A DNA stretch of 64,000 bases from Phragmites australis (lineage: Eukaryota > Streptophyta > Magnoliopsida > Poales > Poaceae), in assembly GCF_958298935.1 (NCBI RefSeq), contig NC_084928.1:17453501-17517500 (forward strand), read 5' to 3'. The translations under genes and the position numbers were made by a program. This document shows, in pieces, positions 35,214 to 47,058 of this stretch (position 1 is its first letter; each line of letters opens with the position of its first letter). The notes below the pieces were generated by a model. That model was given only the letters and a program-made list of their open reading frames with translations. It ran no database searches and was not told the origin of the DNA.

Positions 35214-35905
35214 AGCCATGTGATGATTTTCTTATGCTTAGAAACTTGGGAGACGAACTAGCTGGACACAAGAGTAACTAAGGTAACCATCAGGTGGATG
35301 CAGGTGTAAACAAGAAGATGATCAGACCAAATGTCCAAACTGCACGTTCAGACCTCCAGGCAGCACCATTTTGATTTGTCTATAATTCGCTGCTCCGGAA
35401 GGTGATTGGGGCCCATGAGTACTTGTTGGAAAGATCTCGTCATCTACTTTCATATGGATTCAACACCAGCATCAGATTCCATCAGAGCTGCTCAGAATCG
35501 GTGAAAGAACATTCGGACCTCCAGCCATAGGCCTTGGTCCTTGTATCCCGTAGAGCCCACTAGGGGCCCATTCTAAGTTAGGGTTTCTTCCTTGTAAATG
35601 CATATGTCGGCTAGACCACCTGTTTTACTCGATTCAGAATCCTAACTTCATGTGTATCAGTTTCATCCTTGGAAAGGTCTGTGCACTGTTTGCTTGTCAA
35701 CTTGTTCTTGCTTGTTCTTCGCTTTGCTAGTAGGTTCAAGGTTTTTCTTGGCATGGCAAGAACAGCAACAAATCGGAGTCGGTGTAACTGTCGCTAAGGT
35801 GCAGGGACCCTGTTGGTCGTTGTAGTCGGGTAGCACAACGTCAATCCACCCCAAATCGAGTTATCCCCTTTCACTGAAAGGTCAGGAGCAAACCCTGCCT
35901 TATCA
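35069..35905 (+). repeat. Gypsy-C 3' LTR
   Basis: 837 bp, TGATGAGGACATCCC...CCTTATCA. It lacks the 100-bp TATA-bearing segment of the 5' copy. Its first 145 bp code for the integrase tail. Confidence 0.88.
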
Positions 35906-35917
35906 ACCCCCTTTAAA
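35906..35917 (-). other. Polypurine tract of Gypsy-B, now separated from its 3' LTR by Gypsy-C
   Basis: On the minus strand TTTAAAGGGGGT. The Gypsy-B 3' LTR start should follow within a few bases but lies 7.4 kb away, because Gypsy-C inserted between them. Confidence 0.6.
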
Positions 35918-37400
35918 ATGAATCTCACCCTTGAGATTCGGAAGGATCGGAGAAGAGCTGCGGAAACTCGACTTTTAGATCTGCTTCTCTTTCCCAAGTC
36001 GCTTCTTCTTCGGAATGGTGTCTCCACTGCACCTTGCACATATGGATCCTCTTGTTTCTGGTGACTCATTCTGACGTCTCTAGAATCTTGACAGGATGCT
36101 CCATGTAGGTGATATCCTCTCCAACTTCGATTTCTTCTAGGGGCATTTGCTCTTCGAGAACTTAGGCATTTCTTCAACTGTGAGACGTGGAAAACATCTA
36201 GAGCATCTGCTAGCTGAGGCGTAACTCCAATTGATACGCTACTTCTCCTTGTTTTTCCAACACCTTAAAAGGTCCGATAAATCTGGGTGCAAGTTTTTCT
36301 TTGACTTTAAACCTGCGAAAACCTCTGATAGGTGAAACTCGAAGGTATACGAAATCACCCACCTCAAAAGCCAACTCACGATGTCGATGATCGGCATAAC
36401 TCTTCTATCATGATTGAGTTGTTCTTAGATTGAGTTGTTCTTAGATTTTCCCTAATCTGTTGTACTTGTGTTTCTGCATCTCTTAAAATTTTTGGGCCAA
36501 ACACTCGGCTTTCACTAGTCTCATCCCAGAAGAACAGTGTTCTACATTTTCTTCCGTACAGGGCTTCAAATGGTGACATCTTCAAACTATCTTGATAGCT
36601 ATTGTTGTAGGAGAACTCTGCATAGGGACGATTTTTATCCCATCTAGCCTTGGTTTTCAAAGCACAAGCTCTCTACATATCCTCAAAAATTTGATTTACT
36701 CTCTCGGTTTGACCATTGGTCTGTGGATGATATACTGAATTGAAGTTTAACCGGGTATCCAAAGACTCATGTAGTTTTTGCCAAAACCTAGAGGTAAACT
36801 GGCTTCCTCTATCATACACTATCCTCTTTGGTACTCCATGCAAACACACAATTCTAGCAATATGGAACTCAACGAGTCTAGGTCCTATGTATGTGGTCTT
36901 TACTGGGATAAAATGAGCAACTTTTGTCAAACAATCCACTCTAACCCAAATAGAATCATATCTAGATTGAGTTCGGGGCAATCCAATGACAAAATCCATA
37001 CTAATTTCCACCCATTCCCACTCTGGTATCTTCACGGTTGAAGCAATACAGCGGGTCTCTCATATTCAGCTTTGACTCTCTAACATATATCACATATTGC
37101 TACGTACTCGGCAATTTCTCTCTTCATACCATACCACCAATATCGATCCTTAAGGTCTTGATACATCTTGGTGCTTCTAGGATGAATAGAATATGCAGAC
37201 TCATGCGCTTCTCGAAGGATAGTTTCCTTGATAGATTTGATACCCGGAACGCAGATTCGTTTCTCAAACCACACCGTTTCATTCTCATCCTTGGTAAAAC
37301 CTAGGGCTTTACCCTCCTTTAATCTGTTACTTGATTTCCAAAATCTTGGCATCCTTGAGTTGCCCTTTACGAATTTCTTGTTCCAAAGTAGAATCAACTT
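35918..37400 (-). pseudogene. Gypsy-B integrase
   Basis: On the minus strand the zinc domain (37397-37080) reads REAHESAYSIHPRSTKMYQD, WWYGMKREIAEYVAICDIC. The core (37035-36673) has MDFVIGLPRTQSRYDSIWV, VPKRIVYDRGSQFTS and YHPQTNGQTERVNQ, so the D,D,E residues are largely present. The following part (36660-36376) has RPYAEFSYNNSYQDS and ALYGRKCRTLFFWDE. The C-terminal region to ~35.92 kb is degenerate; I can only suspect the chromodomain expected in this clade. Frame breaks separate the parts. Confidence 0.82.
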
Positions 37401-37590
37401 CCATTACCACAGCTTCTACGTTGTTTACTAATCCAAGATTGAGCTTTTCAAACTCGTAGCATAACCCGAGTCACCTATTTTGCACGGTCATTATATTGAG
37501 ATGAGCCTTTCTGCTCAAAGCATCGGCAACTACATTTGCCTTTCCGAGATGATAGTTAATTCCCAAGTCATAATCCTTGATAAGCTGTAA

Positions 37591-39004
37591 TCATCTACGC
37601 TGTCCGAGGTTGAGATTTGGCTGAGTGAAAATATACTTCAAACTCTTATGATCCGAATAGATCTCACATCTCTTTCCAATCAAGTAGTGCCTCCAAATCT
37701 TGAGTGCATGAACTACGACGGTTAACTCCAAATCATGTGTGAGGTAGTGTTCCTCATGCTTCCTCAATTGTCTTGATGCATAGGCTACAACGTGGCATTC
37801 TTGCATAAGAACACATCCTAATCCTTAGCGAGAGGCGTCACAATATATGGAGAATGGCTTATGTGTATCTGGCATAACCAGTACTGGCGCATATGTTAAT
37901 CTTTTCAACTCTTCAAAACTTGCCTCACAAGCAGGGGTCCATTTAAATGTTTTACCCTTCTCAAGTAACTGGGTGATAAGCTTTTCAATCTTGGAGAAAC
38001 CTTCCATGAAATGACGGTAATAACCAGCTAATCCAAGGAAACTACGGATCTCAGAGATATTCTAGGGAAACTTCCCATTTAAAACATCCTCTACCTTACT
38101 TGGATCAACTGCTATTCCTCCAGCGGAGATGACATGACCGAGGAAAGAAATTTGGTCTAGCAAAAACTCACATTTGCTCAGCTTAGCTTACAACCGATTG
38201 TCCCAAAGTCTCTGTAGAACCAATCTCAAATGGTCTACGTGTTCCTCTTCATCCTTTGAGAAAATTAGGATGTCGTCTATAAAGACTACCATGAACTTAT
38301 CCAAATACTCCATGAATACCTTGCTCATCAAATAAATGAAGCAGGCAGGGGTATTGTTTAATCCAAAAGACATGACCGTATACTCATATAATCCATAACG
38401 GGTGACGAAAGTAGTCTTAGGAATGTCAGAAGCTTGAATCTTCAACTGACATTCAAGGCTCCTCTAAGCTAATCATACAAGTCATCGATCTTGGGAAGAG
38501 GGTATTTATTCTTGATGGTCACCTCATTCAAGGCTCGATAATCTATACACATCCTTTAGGTACCGTCCTTCTTGGGTACGAATATTACTGGTGGCACCCC
38601 ATGGTGACAAACTAGATCAGATATAACCTTTGTCTAACAACTCTTGCAATTGTTCCTTAAGTTCTACTAGCTGATTAGCAGCCATTCTATACGGCCTTTT
38701 AGATATAGGAGCTGTACTAGGCACTAGTTCTATAACAAACTCGATATGACAGTCAGGTGGCATACCTAGCAAATCTTCTGGAAAAAACATTTGGATACTC
38801 ACAAATAACTGGAATGATCTCGATTGGGGTTCCATCAGCTTGATTGATTGTTCCTCTGCTTGGTGGTGGTACTTCTGCAACGTATTCCACTTCATCTCCT
38901 TCTTTAGAAGTCAGGCGAACAGGTTTTCTCACACAGACAATAATTCCATTGAATTTGCCTAACCAATCCATTCCTAGAATGACATCTATCCCTTTTGATT
39001 CCAA
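37591..39004 (-). pseudogene. Gypsy-B reverse transcriptase and RNase H
   Basis: On the minus strand: protease-RT spacer (39004-38753; GIDVILGMDWLGKFNGII), RT start (38895-38617; [34 protein letters not shown]), RT palm (38445-38188; [19 protein letters not shown] and the catalytic [16 protein letters not shown], intact), connection and RNase H (38007-37591; [81 protein letters not shown]). The catalytic residues survive better than the frame, which is broken by stops and shifts near 38.6, 38.46, 38.06 and 37.83 kb. Confidence 0.85.
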
Positions 39005-39027
39005 AACGATAAGGTTTGCTGGAAATT

Positions 39028-40409
39028 CTACCCCCTTATTCTAATACTAAGGTTAGGGCATACATGCATTGCTTTCATTTCTCCACCTGGAGAGCTAACA
39101 ACCATTCTATGCTTCATAAGAGTTATAGGTAGAGTGTATCTTGCCATATAGTTGGTTGATATAAATGAATGTGATGCTCCAGAATCAAATAATACTGTAG
39201 CGTGGTTGGAGTTGATGAGAAACATACCAATCACGATATCGGTTGCATCTTGAGCTTCATCAACTACCACCTGGTTCACACGGCCTCTAGCAACGTTATG
39301 CTTCGCATGACTCTGGGGTTGACTCCCATTGCGGTTCTGCTGTTGTTTCGAACCTAGGGCGGGCGGTTGACTTTGACACTTCTGAGGACACTGATAGGCA
39401 AAGTGTCCTTCTACTCCACAATGAAAACAAGGTTTGCCTTTGGTTGAAACTTGAGTTTTGATGTTGTTGTTCTTTTGAGAGGTCTGAATTAAAGTGTGGG
39501 GCACCTGAAAATTTGAGCACAGTTACTGTCCCGCATTCCTGGATGAGTTCTAATTTGTAGCCTGTGTTCTAGGCTGGTTGTACTGTTGACCAGAACTATT
39601 CATAGTTCCTGACTAAGAGAGTCATAACGGGGCCTGGTGTTGCTGCTTAACTGACCTGGGTGGTCCATCTTATGCTTGTGCTCAATCATATTTCTCTTGT
39701 GCTCCAAGATGATAGCGCGATCTAGAAGGGCCTAGAAATTCTTGAAATCACGAGAAGCCAGAGAATACTACAGTCCATTATTCAGACCTTCTAAGAAACA
39801 GTCTTGCCTCTTCTCATCAGTATCCACATCTTCTGGTGCATACCGGGACAACTGAGTGAATTTAGTGACATATTCACTCACAGTCATTCCTCCTTGCTTG
39901 AGTGATAGGAATTCCTTTCTTTTGATTTTGATTGATCCTTGGGGAATATAATGAGCACGGAAAGCAATCTTGAACTCTTGCCGGTTGATGCTATCAGGTT
40001 CTTCATGAGAAGCGACATAAGCATCCCTCCTGTTTACAGCAGGTCCCATCAGTTGGTGTGAAGCAAACAAAACCTTCTCCCTGGTGTTGCACTGAGCGAC
40101 TGAAAGTTTCTTCTCGATGACCTTGAGCCAGTCATCAGCGTCCATTGGTTCAATAGCATAGGAGAAGGTAGGTGGCTTAGTCCTTTGAAACTCTCTGAGC
40201 TTGTCACGGGGTTGCTGTGGCGGTGCAAGGGCGACGGCAAGGTGATTCTGCTGCATTTGGGCCATTATGTGGACCACTCCTTGAAGAATCTGAGTTTGCA
40301 CTTCCAACAACTACTTGAGGGAAGACTGCGGCAGTGGAGGGGAATTGTCATTTCCTTGTCCATCACAAGCATTGCCATTAGCGTTGGCATGGTTCCTTAG
40401 GTTCACCAT
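39028..40409 (-). pseudogene. Gypsy-B gag and protease
   Basis: The minus-strand ATG at 40409 starts MVNLRNHANANGNACD; a TAG follows after about 32 codons. The gag core (40310-39768) has PPTFSYAIEPMDADDWLKVI, EFLSLKQGGMTVSEYVTKF and LSRYAPEDVDTDEKRQDCFL. A CCHC knuckle CFHCGVEGHFAYQC lies at about 39437-39396. The protease follows (ATVLFDSGASHSFISTNYM, near 39200-39144) with the DSGAS active-site motif intact. Order and wording are those of Tekay/Del-type chromoviruses. Confidence 0.85.
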
Positions 40410-41602
40410 CTGACATAGGTGCAGGAAGATGAGGAAACAAAGAAATAGATAGAACAACAGAAGCAAGAATGAATAGAAAAAGGACAGAGATAGACTCCCA
40501 AACGAACTAATATATTATTATAATGATGCATCTGTGAAGAAGCTCTTCACAATACATCACCCACTCAAACAAAGATCCAAATCATTACAAAGCACACCAC
40601 CAACTCAACTCTCTAACTAACACGCTATTCTAACGACTCCAAATATATAAAGGGTAACCTCTTAAACGAACTCATAACTCTGCTGACATCTCAGGGTGCT
40701 GGTGCTGGATGACGACAGCCTGGAGACGGTGTTGGGAGCATGGAGTCTCTTCCTCAGACTCAGAGTCACAAGAAGAAGTCTCTCAACAATCCGGGTGATG
40801 ACGCTTCTTGTTGCATATCTCACTCTGTGCCTTAGCTAGGTTACCTTTGACATAATGCAACTCCTCGTTGGTACGATCGAACTCACGACTCAGCTCCAAG
40901 CCAGAGCAGTTTGCTCTCCAAGTCTGGTAGTGCCTTCTGCGATGACGAGTGTAGCAGTGATGTTGGTGTAGCCACTGACACGCTGAGGGTAATGGTTGAA
41001 CTGAGTGAAGATCAGGTTGTCGCTGTGGCGGTGACAAAGGACCAGAAGGGCTTGGCGTGCGGCGTCACGAATTCCAGCCTCGAAGGTAGCTCTCGGTGAG
41101 ATGGCATAGTGGACGCTCGTCACTTCGTAGTCTCCATGCTCTGGTAGTTAGCCGTAGATCACCACTTCAATTTCCACTCAGGAGGAGCATCGGCATGCTC
41201 AGTCTTTACTCCTGCATATTCAGGTGCCTTCTCAGATCCCAGACTGTGAAGTATCTACCAAAGCTTGGCGAGGAACCATCCTACACGGCGTCCATCGGAG
41301 TGGTAGACACGGCTCCAACGCTGAACATAGGGTGGCTGTGGTCTTGCAAAAGCCATAGCACGGGTCGGAGTCAATGGTCGAGCAGGGAAACGACCACCAG
41401 TGCTCTTGCATGCAGTCTGACAGGTCTGAGCCATCTATAACATTTTGAAAAGGACAGGGAGAGTCAGTAACAGGATTTAAACAGAAGAAGCCAAGAAAAG
41501 TAGAGAAAAGCTAAGGCAGAGTTCTTTGAAAATAGTTTTCTTAACAAAAATAATCCTTAAGACTCGACCACTCTAACTAGGCTCGCATCATATGGTCAAC
41601 AC
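40410..41602 (-). other. Gypsy-B leader with a decayed upstream open frame
   Basis: About 1.2 kb separates primer-binding site and gag. From 41440 to 40783 a protein-like pattern runs through shifting frames: TEHADAPPE, then DYEVTSVHYAIS, an Ala-rich stretch, TLVIAEGTTRLGEQTA, and a coiled-coil-like end LSREFDRTNEELHYVKGN. Grass gypsy elements often carry an extra sense-strand ORF of unknown function before gag. This looks like a remnant of one. I cannot assign a domain. Confidence 0.45.
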
Positions 41603-41615
41603 GGCTCTGGTACCA
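41603..41615 (-). other. Primer-binding site of Gypsy-B
   Basis: On the minus strand TGGTACCAGAGCC, four bases from the 5' LTR edge; initiator-tRNA-Met type. Confidence 0.75.
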
Positions 41616-41619
41616 CCTC

Positions 41620-43693
41620 TTTTACACCCGGTTTCAAAAAGGGATAAAACTAGATACAAACCACAGATATGCTAGGATCAAGTTTCATATATGTAGCGAC
41701 TTCATCAGTGTATCGCACACAGTGCCATTATTACAACATTTAACTTAAAAAGAAAGATAGACCTTAAAGTCTTTAACTAAAGCACACAAACTAAACAGCG
41801 AAGCTCCCATCTTCCACATGCAATTTACCGGGGGATCCACCAGCCTAACAATATTCGTCTTCATCGATGTAAAAGTCTGGCTCTCCTTCAATGTCTCCAT
41901 TGTCTGAGCAGCAGTTTGATGCACATTTGGATGGAAATAGCAAATATGAGTACATATTGTACTCCGCAAGTGTGGGAAATATATGATATGCAAGCTTGAT
42001 TAAAGGAATAGCCTATAATAGGTAAATTTGCATAAATGCCAACTATGCTATAGTAAAAGATTATAAAAATATCCTATTTAACTATGTGATTCATCACTAC
42101 AACTATTTTCGAAAAAGAATATCTCCACTTGTTTTGCAACTACCTGAAATCCACATCAGGTTCCCAAACCAACCAACTTGATACCCATCACAGGTAACCA
42201 AGAACCATCTACTGATATTTACCCTTCACAGGTAACTAACCAAAAGAACTAAACAAAACCAATTAATCATGTGAGGATCCAAGTCTCTCATGACAGTGAG
42301 CACGACTAATATATCAGATTTTACATTTTGTAGACGTTGTCCAACTTTCCCCATGAGTCGTGATTTCCTTGTTGCCATGTTGCGCAAACACTTAACACAC
42401 GCCAGTAGTGTGTTGCCCAAAGATCACTACAAGGCTGTTACAAAGCATCCTCCCAACAAGAATAAGCCAGCTAAGGTTTCACCGCCGTCAAAGTGGAGTC
42501 ACAACACCAGAAGCCCCCTCATGCGCCTTGTAGCTTCAAAAAGAATCACTCTTCCCTTCCACTACACCACCAGTGGCTCATTCTATACTGAGGATCCACT
42601 AATTACTAAGCCAGGCCGTACCCATATAAGCTCATGGATGGACAATAATTCTTGGGTGGTCACTCCATGAACCGGTCCTTAGGACTCTGAGCAAACACTA
42701 CCAACCACCAAAGTGTTTCACACACTTGTGCATCACACACTATCATCAACCAACCTTCCACTCGACATCCCTAAGTTCCATGTTACTATAACAATTATCA
42801 TAATTCCCATCTCATCATTGTATAGTTCATTAGTCATATTTAACGAACAACGCATCCATACCCTTGTGCAAAGCTGAGCATAAACTACCCATAAACCACT
42901 ATTAACAGCTAAGGTAACAAGGATAATATGGAACAGGGTACTAAAAGTAAATAGGATACAATATTAACAGCATGCATGTTTAAAATAGAGAACGCATTTG
43001 AAAAACTTGCCTCTACCAACTTGTTGCTCATACTCTTCAAATACTTGGTCTTGGAGATTCTCGAACTGCTTCTCGTCTGCTCTCAAAACACACCGGAAAA
43101 GCACACACAAAACTATCTAAGAACAGTACACTAAACAATATCTAACATATATAAAAAGGGTACTAAAAGATAGTACATGCCGCTACAAACACGCGAGCGC
43201 GAAAATCACCTAAATCGGAGCTGGAATGAGAAACTTACGCTAAAAATAAGTTTTGGATTAAATCTAAAAAAGGACCTATTTAGATTTAAAGAAAAAGTTT
43301 AGGGGCCTTTTTGAAAAAAGGGAGCTAATTGTAATTAAGGAAAATTTTAGTGTCTAAACTGTAAAAATACAGGGGCTTTTTGGTAAATTTAGAAAAGTCC
43401 AGGAGCTTTTTTGCAAAATTGACCTTTTTCCCAAATTAAAACAAATAGGAATAATGACTCGATAATGGGCATGATGACGTGGTTGACACGTCGGTGGTTT
43501 TGCTTGCATGGTCGATGAGGTGGACGATGAGGTGGCTTTGAGGCTGACTAGGATTATGAGAGTGCCACGTGTCAACACACGGTTGGTTCGGTAAAGGGGT
43601 AAGCTACATCTAATCTAAGCCGTCAGTGCGGGATCCGAAGGCCGAGGGAGATGGGGATGGCTGACCAGCCAGACAGGGGTGACCGGCGGTGAC
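41620..43693 (-). repeat. Gypsy-B right LTR (5' LTR), first part
   Basis: It matches 25362 to about 27485 of the left LTR. It starts TTTTACACCCGG (degenerate TGTCACACCCGG) and is interrupted at 43694 by Gypsy-D. Confidence 0.9.
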
Positions 43694-44291
43694 TGATGAG
43701 GACATGATACAAGGACCGATGACTCGAGCTCGTGCACGTGAACTGAACTACGCGATTCTCCTAATGAATGAAGGTCCAGAACATGGCAACAAATAAAGGG
43801 GTGCTGCGCCACCAATCCTTTGGGCTGGGCCCATGTAATAAAGTCATGTTTTAGCCAGTTTAGGAAATGTTAGAAGGAGATTTCTCCCTGCCTTTGCTGC
43901 TGGCCGAAATCTCCTCCCCCTCCTCCTATTTAGTCCAGGTCAAGCCTCCCTTATGAGGTGGGTTTTCTTTTTTTAAGTTTAGCCATTGTGCAAACATTGA
44001 TCTTCAGTTGTGTCCAGCGACCACCTGTAAGACAGCAATTGAGAACCCCATATTCGAGTGATTTCAGTTTGCCTACATCTTGTTCTTGCTTGTTCTTCGA
44101 TTGCTTGCAGGAATTGAACCTCGTGTTCAGGTTGATCTCGCTATTCTAGCAAGGTCAATAACCATTTGGAGTTGGTTCTGCGATTGCTAAGGCACCCACG
44201 ACCTGTTCGTTCGTAGTCGGATCGCGAGAGTCACCACCACTCAATCGATATTTATCCTCTCACCGAAAGATCGGGCACTCCAGGCATATCA
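43694..44291 (+). repeat. Gypsy-D 5' LTR
   Basis: 598 bp, nearly identical to 45425-46023. It ends CATATCA just before AGTGGTATCAGA. Confidence 0.92.
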
Positions 44292-44293
44292 AG

Positions 44294-44303
44294 TGGTATC
44301 AGA
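44294..44303 (+). other. Primer-binding site of Gypsy-D
   Basis: TGGTATCAGA, followed by TTT; initiator-tRNA-Met type, shortened. Confidence 0.65.
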
Positions 44304-44391
44304 TTTCAGGTTGCTCGTTGAGATTGTTCCCCTACCTTTGTCGTGCAATTTACATTCCTATCATCCACAAAAGCCAAAACAACGGTTTTGG

Positions 44392-45527
44392 ACATTTCGG
44401 TGTCAAGAAGACCGAGGACATTCTTGCTGATCATTTCTTTTGGCCAAAGATGCGACGTGATGTGGAGAGGTTTGTTGCTCGCTGCTCGACATGTCAACAT
44501 GCTAAGTCACGACTCAATCCCCATGGTTTGTACATGCCTCTCCATGTTCCTTCTATTCCTTGGGAGGATATTTCGAACCAAGAAGGGAAGGGACATCATC
44601 TTTGTCGTTGTTGACAGATTTTCTAAAATGGCTCACTTCATACCATGTCACAAGAGCGATGATGCTACTCACACTGTAGATTTATTCTTCCGTGAAATTG
44701 TTCGCTTGCATGGTATTCCCAATACAATAGTTTTAAATCGTGATACAAAATTTCTTAGTTATTTTTGGAGAACTTTGTGGAACAAATTGGGGACTAAATT
44801 ACTGTTCAGCACAACATGTCATCCCCAAACCGATGGTCAAACTGAGGTTGTTAATCGAACTTTGTCTACCATGCTTAGGGCTACTCTAAAGAAGAATCTA
44901 AAAATGTGGGAGGAATGTTTGCCTCATATTGAGTTTGCTTACAATCGTTCTGTCCATTCCTCCACAAAGATGTGCCCTTTCCAAATTGTCTATGGTTTTA
45001 TTCCTCGTGCACCAATTGATTTGATCTCTATTTCGTCCTCCGAGGATATGAATTTTGATGCTAACCAACGTGCAGATCTGATATTGAAAATACATGAGCA
45101 AACCAAGGAGAATATTGAGTGTATGAATGCAAAGAACAAAATTGCAGGTAGTAAAGGACGACAACATGTTACCTTTCAACCTGGTGACTTGGTTTGGTTA
45201 CACTTGAGGAGGATTGTTTCCCTGCTTTGCGCAAGTCCAAATTGATGCCGCGTGCTGATGGGCCATTCAAGATACTTGAAAAAAATAAATGACAATGCAT
45301 ATAAACTTGACCTTCCTGTAGACTATGGTGTTTCTTCTAGTTTCAATGTTGCAGATTTGAAGCCATATGAAGGTGAGGAAGAGCAGCTTCCGTCGAGGAC
45401 GACTTCGATTCAAGAAGGGGAGGATGATGAGGACATGATACAAGGACCGATGACTCGAGCTCGTGCACGTGAACTGAACTACGTGATTCTCCTAAGGAAT
45501 GAAGGTCCAGAACATGGCAACAAATAA
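44392..45527 (+). pseudogene. Gypsy-D integrase, running into the 3' LTR
   Basis: The zinc domain ([38 protein letters not shown]) is intact from the second histidine. A shift near 44570 (loss inside the DFVLGLP region) leads to the core: [57 protein letters not shown]. The C-domain ([17 protein letters not shown]) shifts again near 45215 and continues GHSRYLKKINDNAYKLDLPV, then an acidic tail EGEEEQLPSRTTSIQEGEDD. The stop is at 45525-45527, 103 bp inside the LTR that starts at 45425. The 5' junction near 44392 joins leader sequence to the integrase zinc domain, so a deletion removed everything between. Confidence 0.88.
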
Positions 45528-46023
45528 AGGGGTGCTGCACCACCAATCCTTTGGGTTGGGCCCATGTAATAAAGTCATGTTTTAGCCAGTTTAGGAAATG
45601 TTAGAAGGAGATTTCTCCCTGCCTTTGCTGCTGGCCGAAATCTCCTCCCCCTCCTCCTATTTAGTCCAGGACAAGCCTCCCTTTTGAGGTGGGTTTTCTT
45701 TTGTTTAAGTTTAGCCATTGTGCAAACATTGATCTTCAGTTGTGTCCAGCGACCACCTATAAGACAGCAATTGAGAACCCCATATTCGAGTGATTTCAGT
45801 TTGCCTACATCTTGTTCTTGCTTGTTCTTCAATTGCTTGCAGGAATTGAACCTCGTGTTCAGGTTGATCTCGCTATTCCAGCAAGGTCAATAACCATTTG
45901 GAGTTGGTTCTGCGATTGCTAAGGCGGCCACAACCTGTTCGTTCGTAGTCGGATCGCGAGAGTCACCACCACTCAATCGATATTTATCCTCTCACCGAAA
46001 GATCGGGCACTCCAGGCATATCA
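45425..46023 (+). repeat. Gypsy-D 3' LTR
   Basis: 599 bp partner of 43694-44291. Its first 103 bp encode the integrase tail. Confidence 0.92.
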
Positions 46024-47053
46024 GCGACGATGGCACGAGTGCCACAGCAGGCTCATCGAAATCGAGCTCCGACTCGCCGGCGGTGATGGCAAGTAGCAGA
46101 AAAGAACAAGGAGAGGATGACAAACTCACCAAGGGCTTCAGCGTCTTCGGGAAGGCGGAGGAAAGTGCTGGCGGTGAGAAGGGCGACAAAGATCGTCGGG
46201 TCCTTGTCGGCGATGACGTTCCTGCGGCAGAGCGGCGACAAGAAGAGGCGAGATCGACCCCCCAAGAGCTTGCAGTGCTGGAGGTACGCTCGGGTGCAGT
46301 AATGAGTGGTTAGAACGGCCGGTGACGAGCTCGCCCGAGCAGGTTCAATGGCAGGTGGTGGCGGGAGGCTCAGTGAAGGTGAAATAGATCGAAATGGAGA
46401 GGGGGGGGGGGCACGACTTTATATAGGCGGGGGAAGAGGAAGAGATAGACGCGGAGAGCAGTTCGAATTCGGCGGGTTCTGTTGAGATTCGGGCTCGGGA
46501 AGGGCGGCAGCTCTCTCTTCCGATGCAGGCTCGGCGGAGGTGTCCAGCTCAGGGATGAAACCGATGCGCAGGGCCCACATGTCAGGGACGCTGGGGAGGA
46601 GACGGCTTTCACCGTGGCGCCAAGAGAGAGGCAGGCGCAACGGTGGCTGGGTCGAGGTCTTCAGTCGGCCCAGGTGGGAGGCGGGGGTGAGGGGCAGGAG
46701 CATGGCCTCGCCCCGAAGAGAGAAAGGAAGGATCGGCTGCCCGAAAAATGGAGAAAAAGAGAAAGGGAGAAGATTGGGCCCAAGGAAGAGAAAAGAGATT
46801 TTCTTTTTAGGAATCATTTTCAGACTTCTCAAAAATTCAAACAGTGCACCTCAAGGTTTTCAAAAATTATTTTCCACATAATAAAAACCCTAATGCATCT
46901 ATTCTCAGCATGAATGCAACACAAAAATATAACCTAGGGCAAAATTCAATTTATTTTGGAAAACAGGTTTTAACTTATTCTATTTATTTCAAACCCTCGA
47001 TAAGTGCTAGAAAATTTTTAGGGAATTAAAAAATTAAAAACCAAGGTGTTACA
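46024..47053 (-). repeat. Gypsy-B right LTR (5' LTR), second part
   Basis: It continues the right LTR after Gypsy-D and matches about 27485-28457. It ends AAGGTGTTACA. The element's U3 promoter lies here. Confidence 0.9.
46418..46427 (-). promoter_or_regulatory. Candidate TATA box of the Gypsy-B 5' LTR
   Basis: CCTATATAAA on the minus strand, conserved at 27829-27838 in the other LTR. Transcripts would run toward lower coordinates and into Gypsy-D. Confidence 0.55.
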
Positions 47054-47058
47054 GTTGC
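47054..47058. other. Right target-site duplication of Gypsy-B (GTTGC)
   Basis: Identical to 25357-25361. The Copia-1 frame continues in the same motif (KGSHQ). Confidence 0.9.

Larger units (their letters stand above)
28468..35905 (+). mobile_element. Gypsy-C: Ty3/gypsy chromovirus (CRM-like), nested in Gypsy-B
   Basis: LTRs at 28468-29388 and 35069-35905, primer-binding site, leader, gag with CCHC, protease, RT, RNase H and integrase, all on the plus strand. It sits 10 bp from the end of the Gypsy-B LTR and next to its polypurine tract. The LTR starts TGATGAGG and ends CCTTATCA. The integrase reading frame runs 145 bp into the 3' LTR, a trait of CRM-clade chromoviruses. No clear target duplication is left; the left LTR start has lost about 16 bp. 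Stops and frameshifts are spread through gag-pol. Confidence 0.88.
43694..46023 (+). mobile_element. Gypsy-D: short integrase-only gypsy derivative nested in the Gypsy-B LTR
   Basis: Two ~599-bp LTRs (TGATGAGGACATGATAC...GGCATATCA) flank only 1,133 bp. That holds primer-binding site, a scrap of leader, and integrase from the zinc domain to the end. Gag, protease, RT and RNase H are absent. Flanks are GTGAC (43689-43693) and GCGAC (46024-46028), a 5-bp duplication with one change. The two LTRs differ by roughly a dozen bases, so this is a recent insertion compared with its host. Confidence 0.9.
25362..47053 (-). mobile_element. Gypsy-B: long-LTR Ty3/gypsy (Tekay/Del-like chromovirus) inserted in Copia-1 RT
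   Basis: Two ~3.1 kb LTRs (TGTCACACCCGG...GGTGTTACA) bound a minus-strand gag-pol, and a perfect 5-bp target duplication GTTGC flanks the whole. Order on the minus strand is 5' LTR (right), primer-binding site, a long leader, gag, protease, RT, RNase H, integrase, polypurine tract, 3' LTR (left). Without the nested Gypsy-C (7,438 bp) and Gypsy-D (2,330 bp) it would be about 11.9 kb. The pol wording ([35 protein letters not shown]) and long LTRs suggest Tekay/Del. Many stops make it dead. Confidence 0.92.

Noticed and set aside
25362..47053. Segmental duplication of a host region (27 kb and 46 kb copies)
   Set aside because: The two copies are the LTRs of one element: they have TGT...ACA termini, a primer-binding site and polypurine tract inside, and a GTTGC duplication outside.
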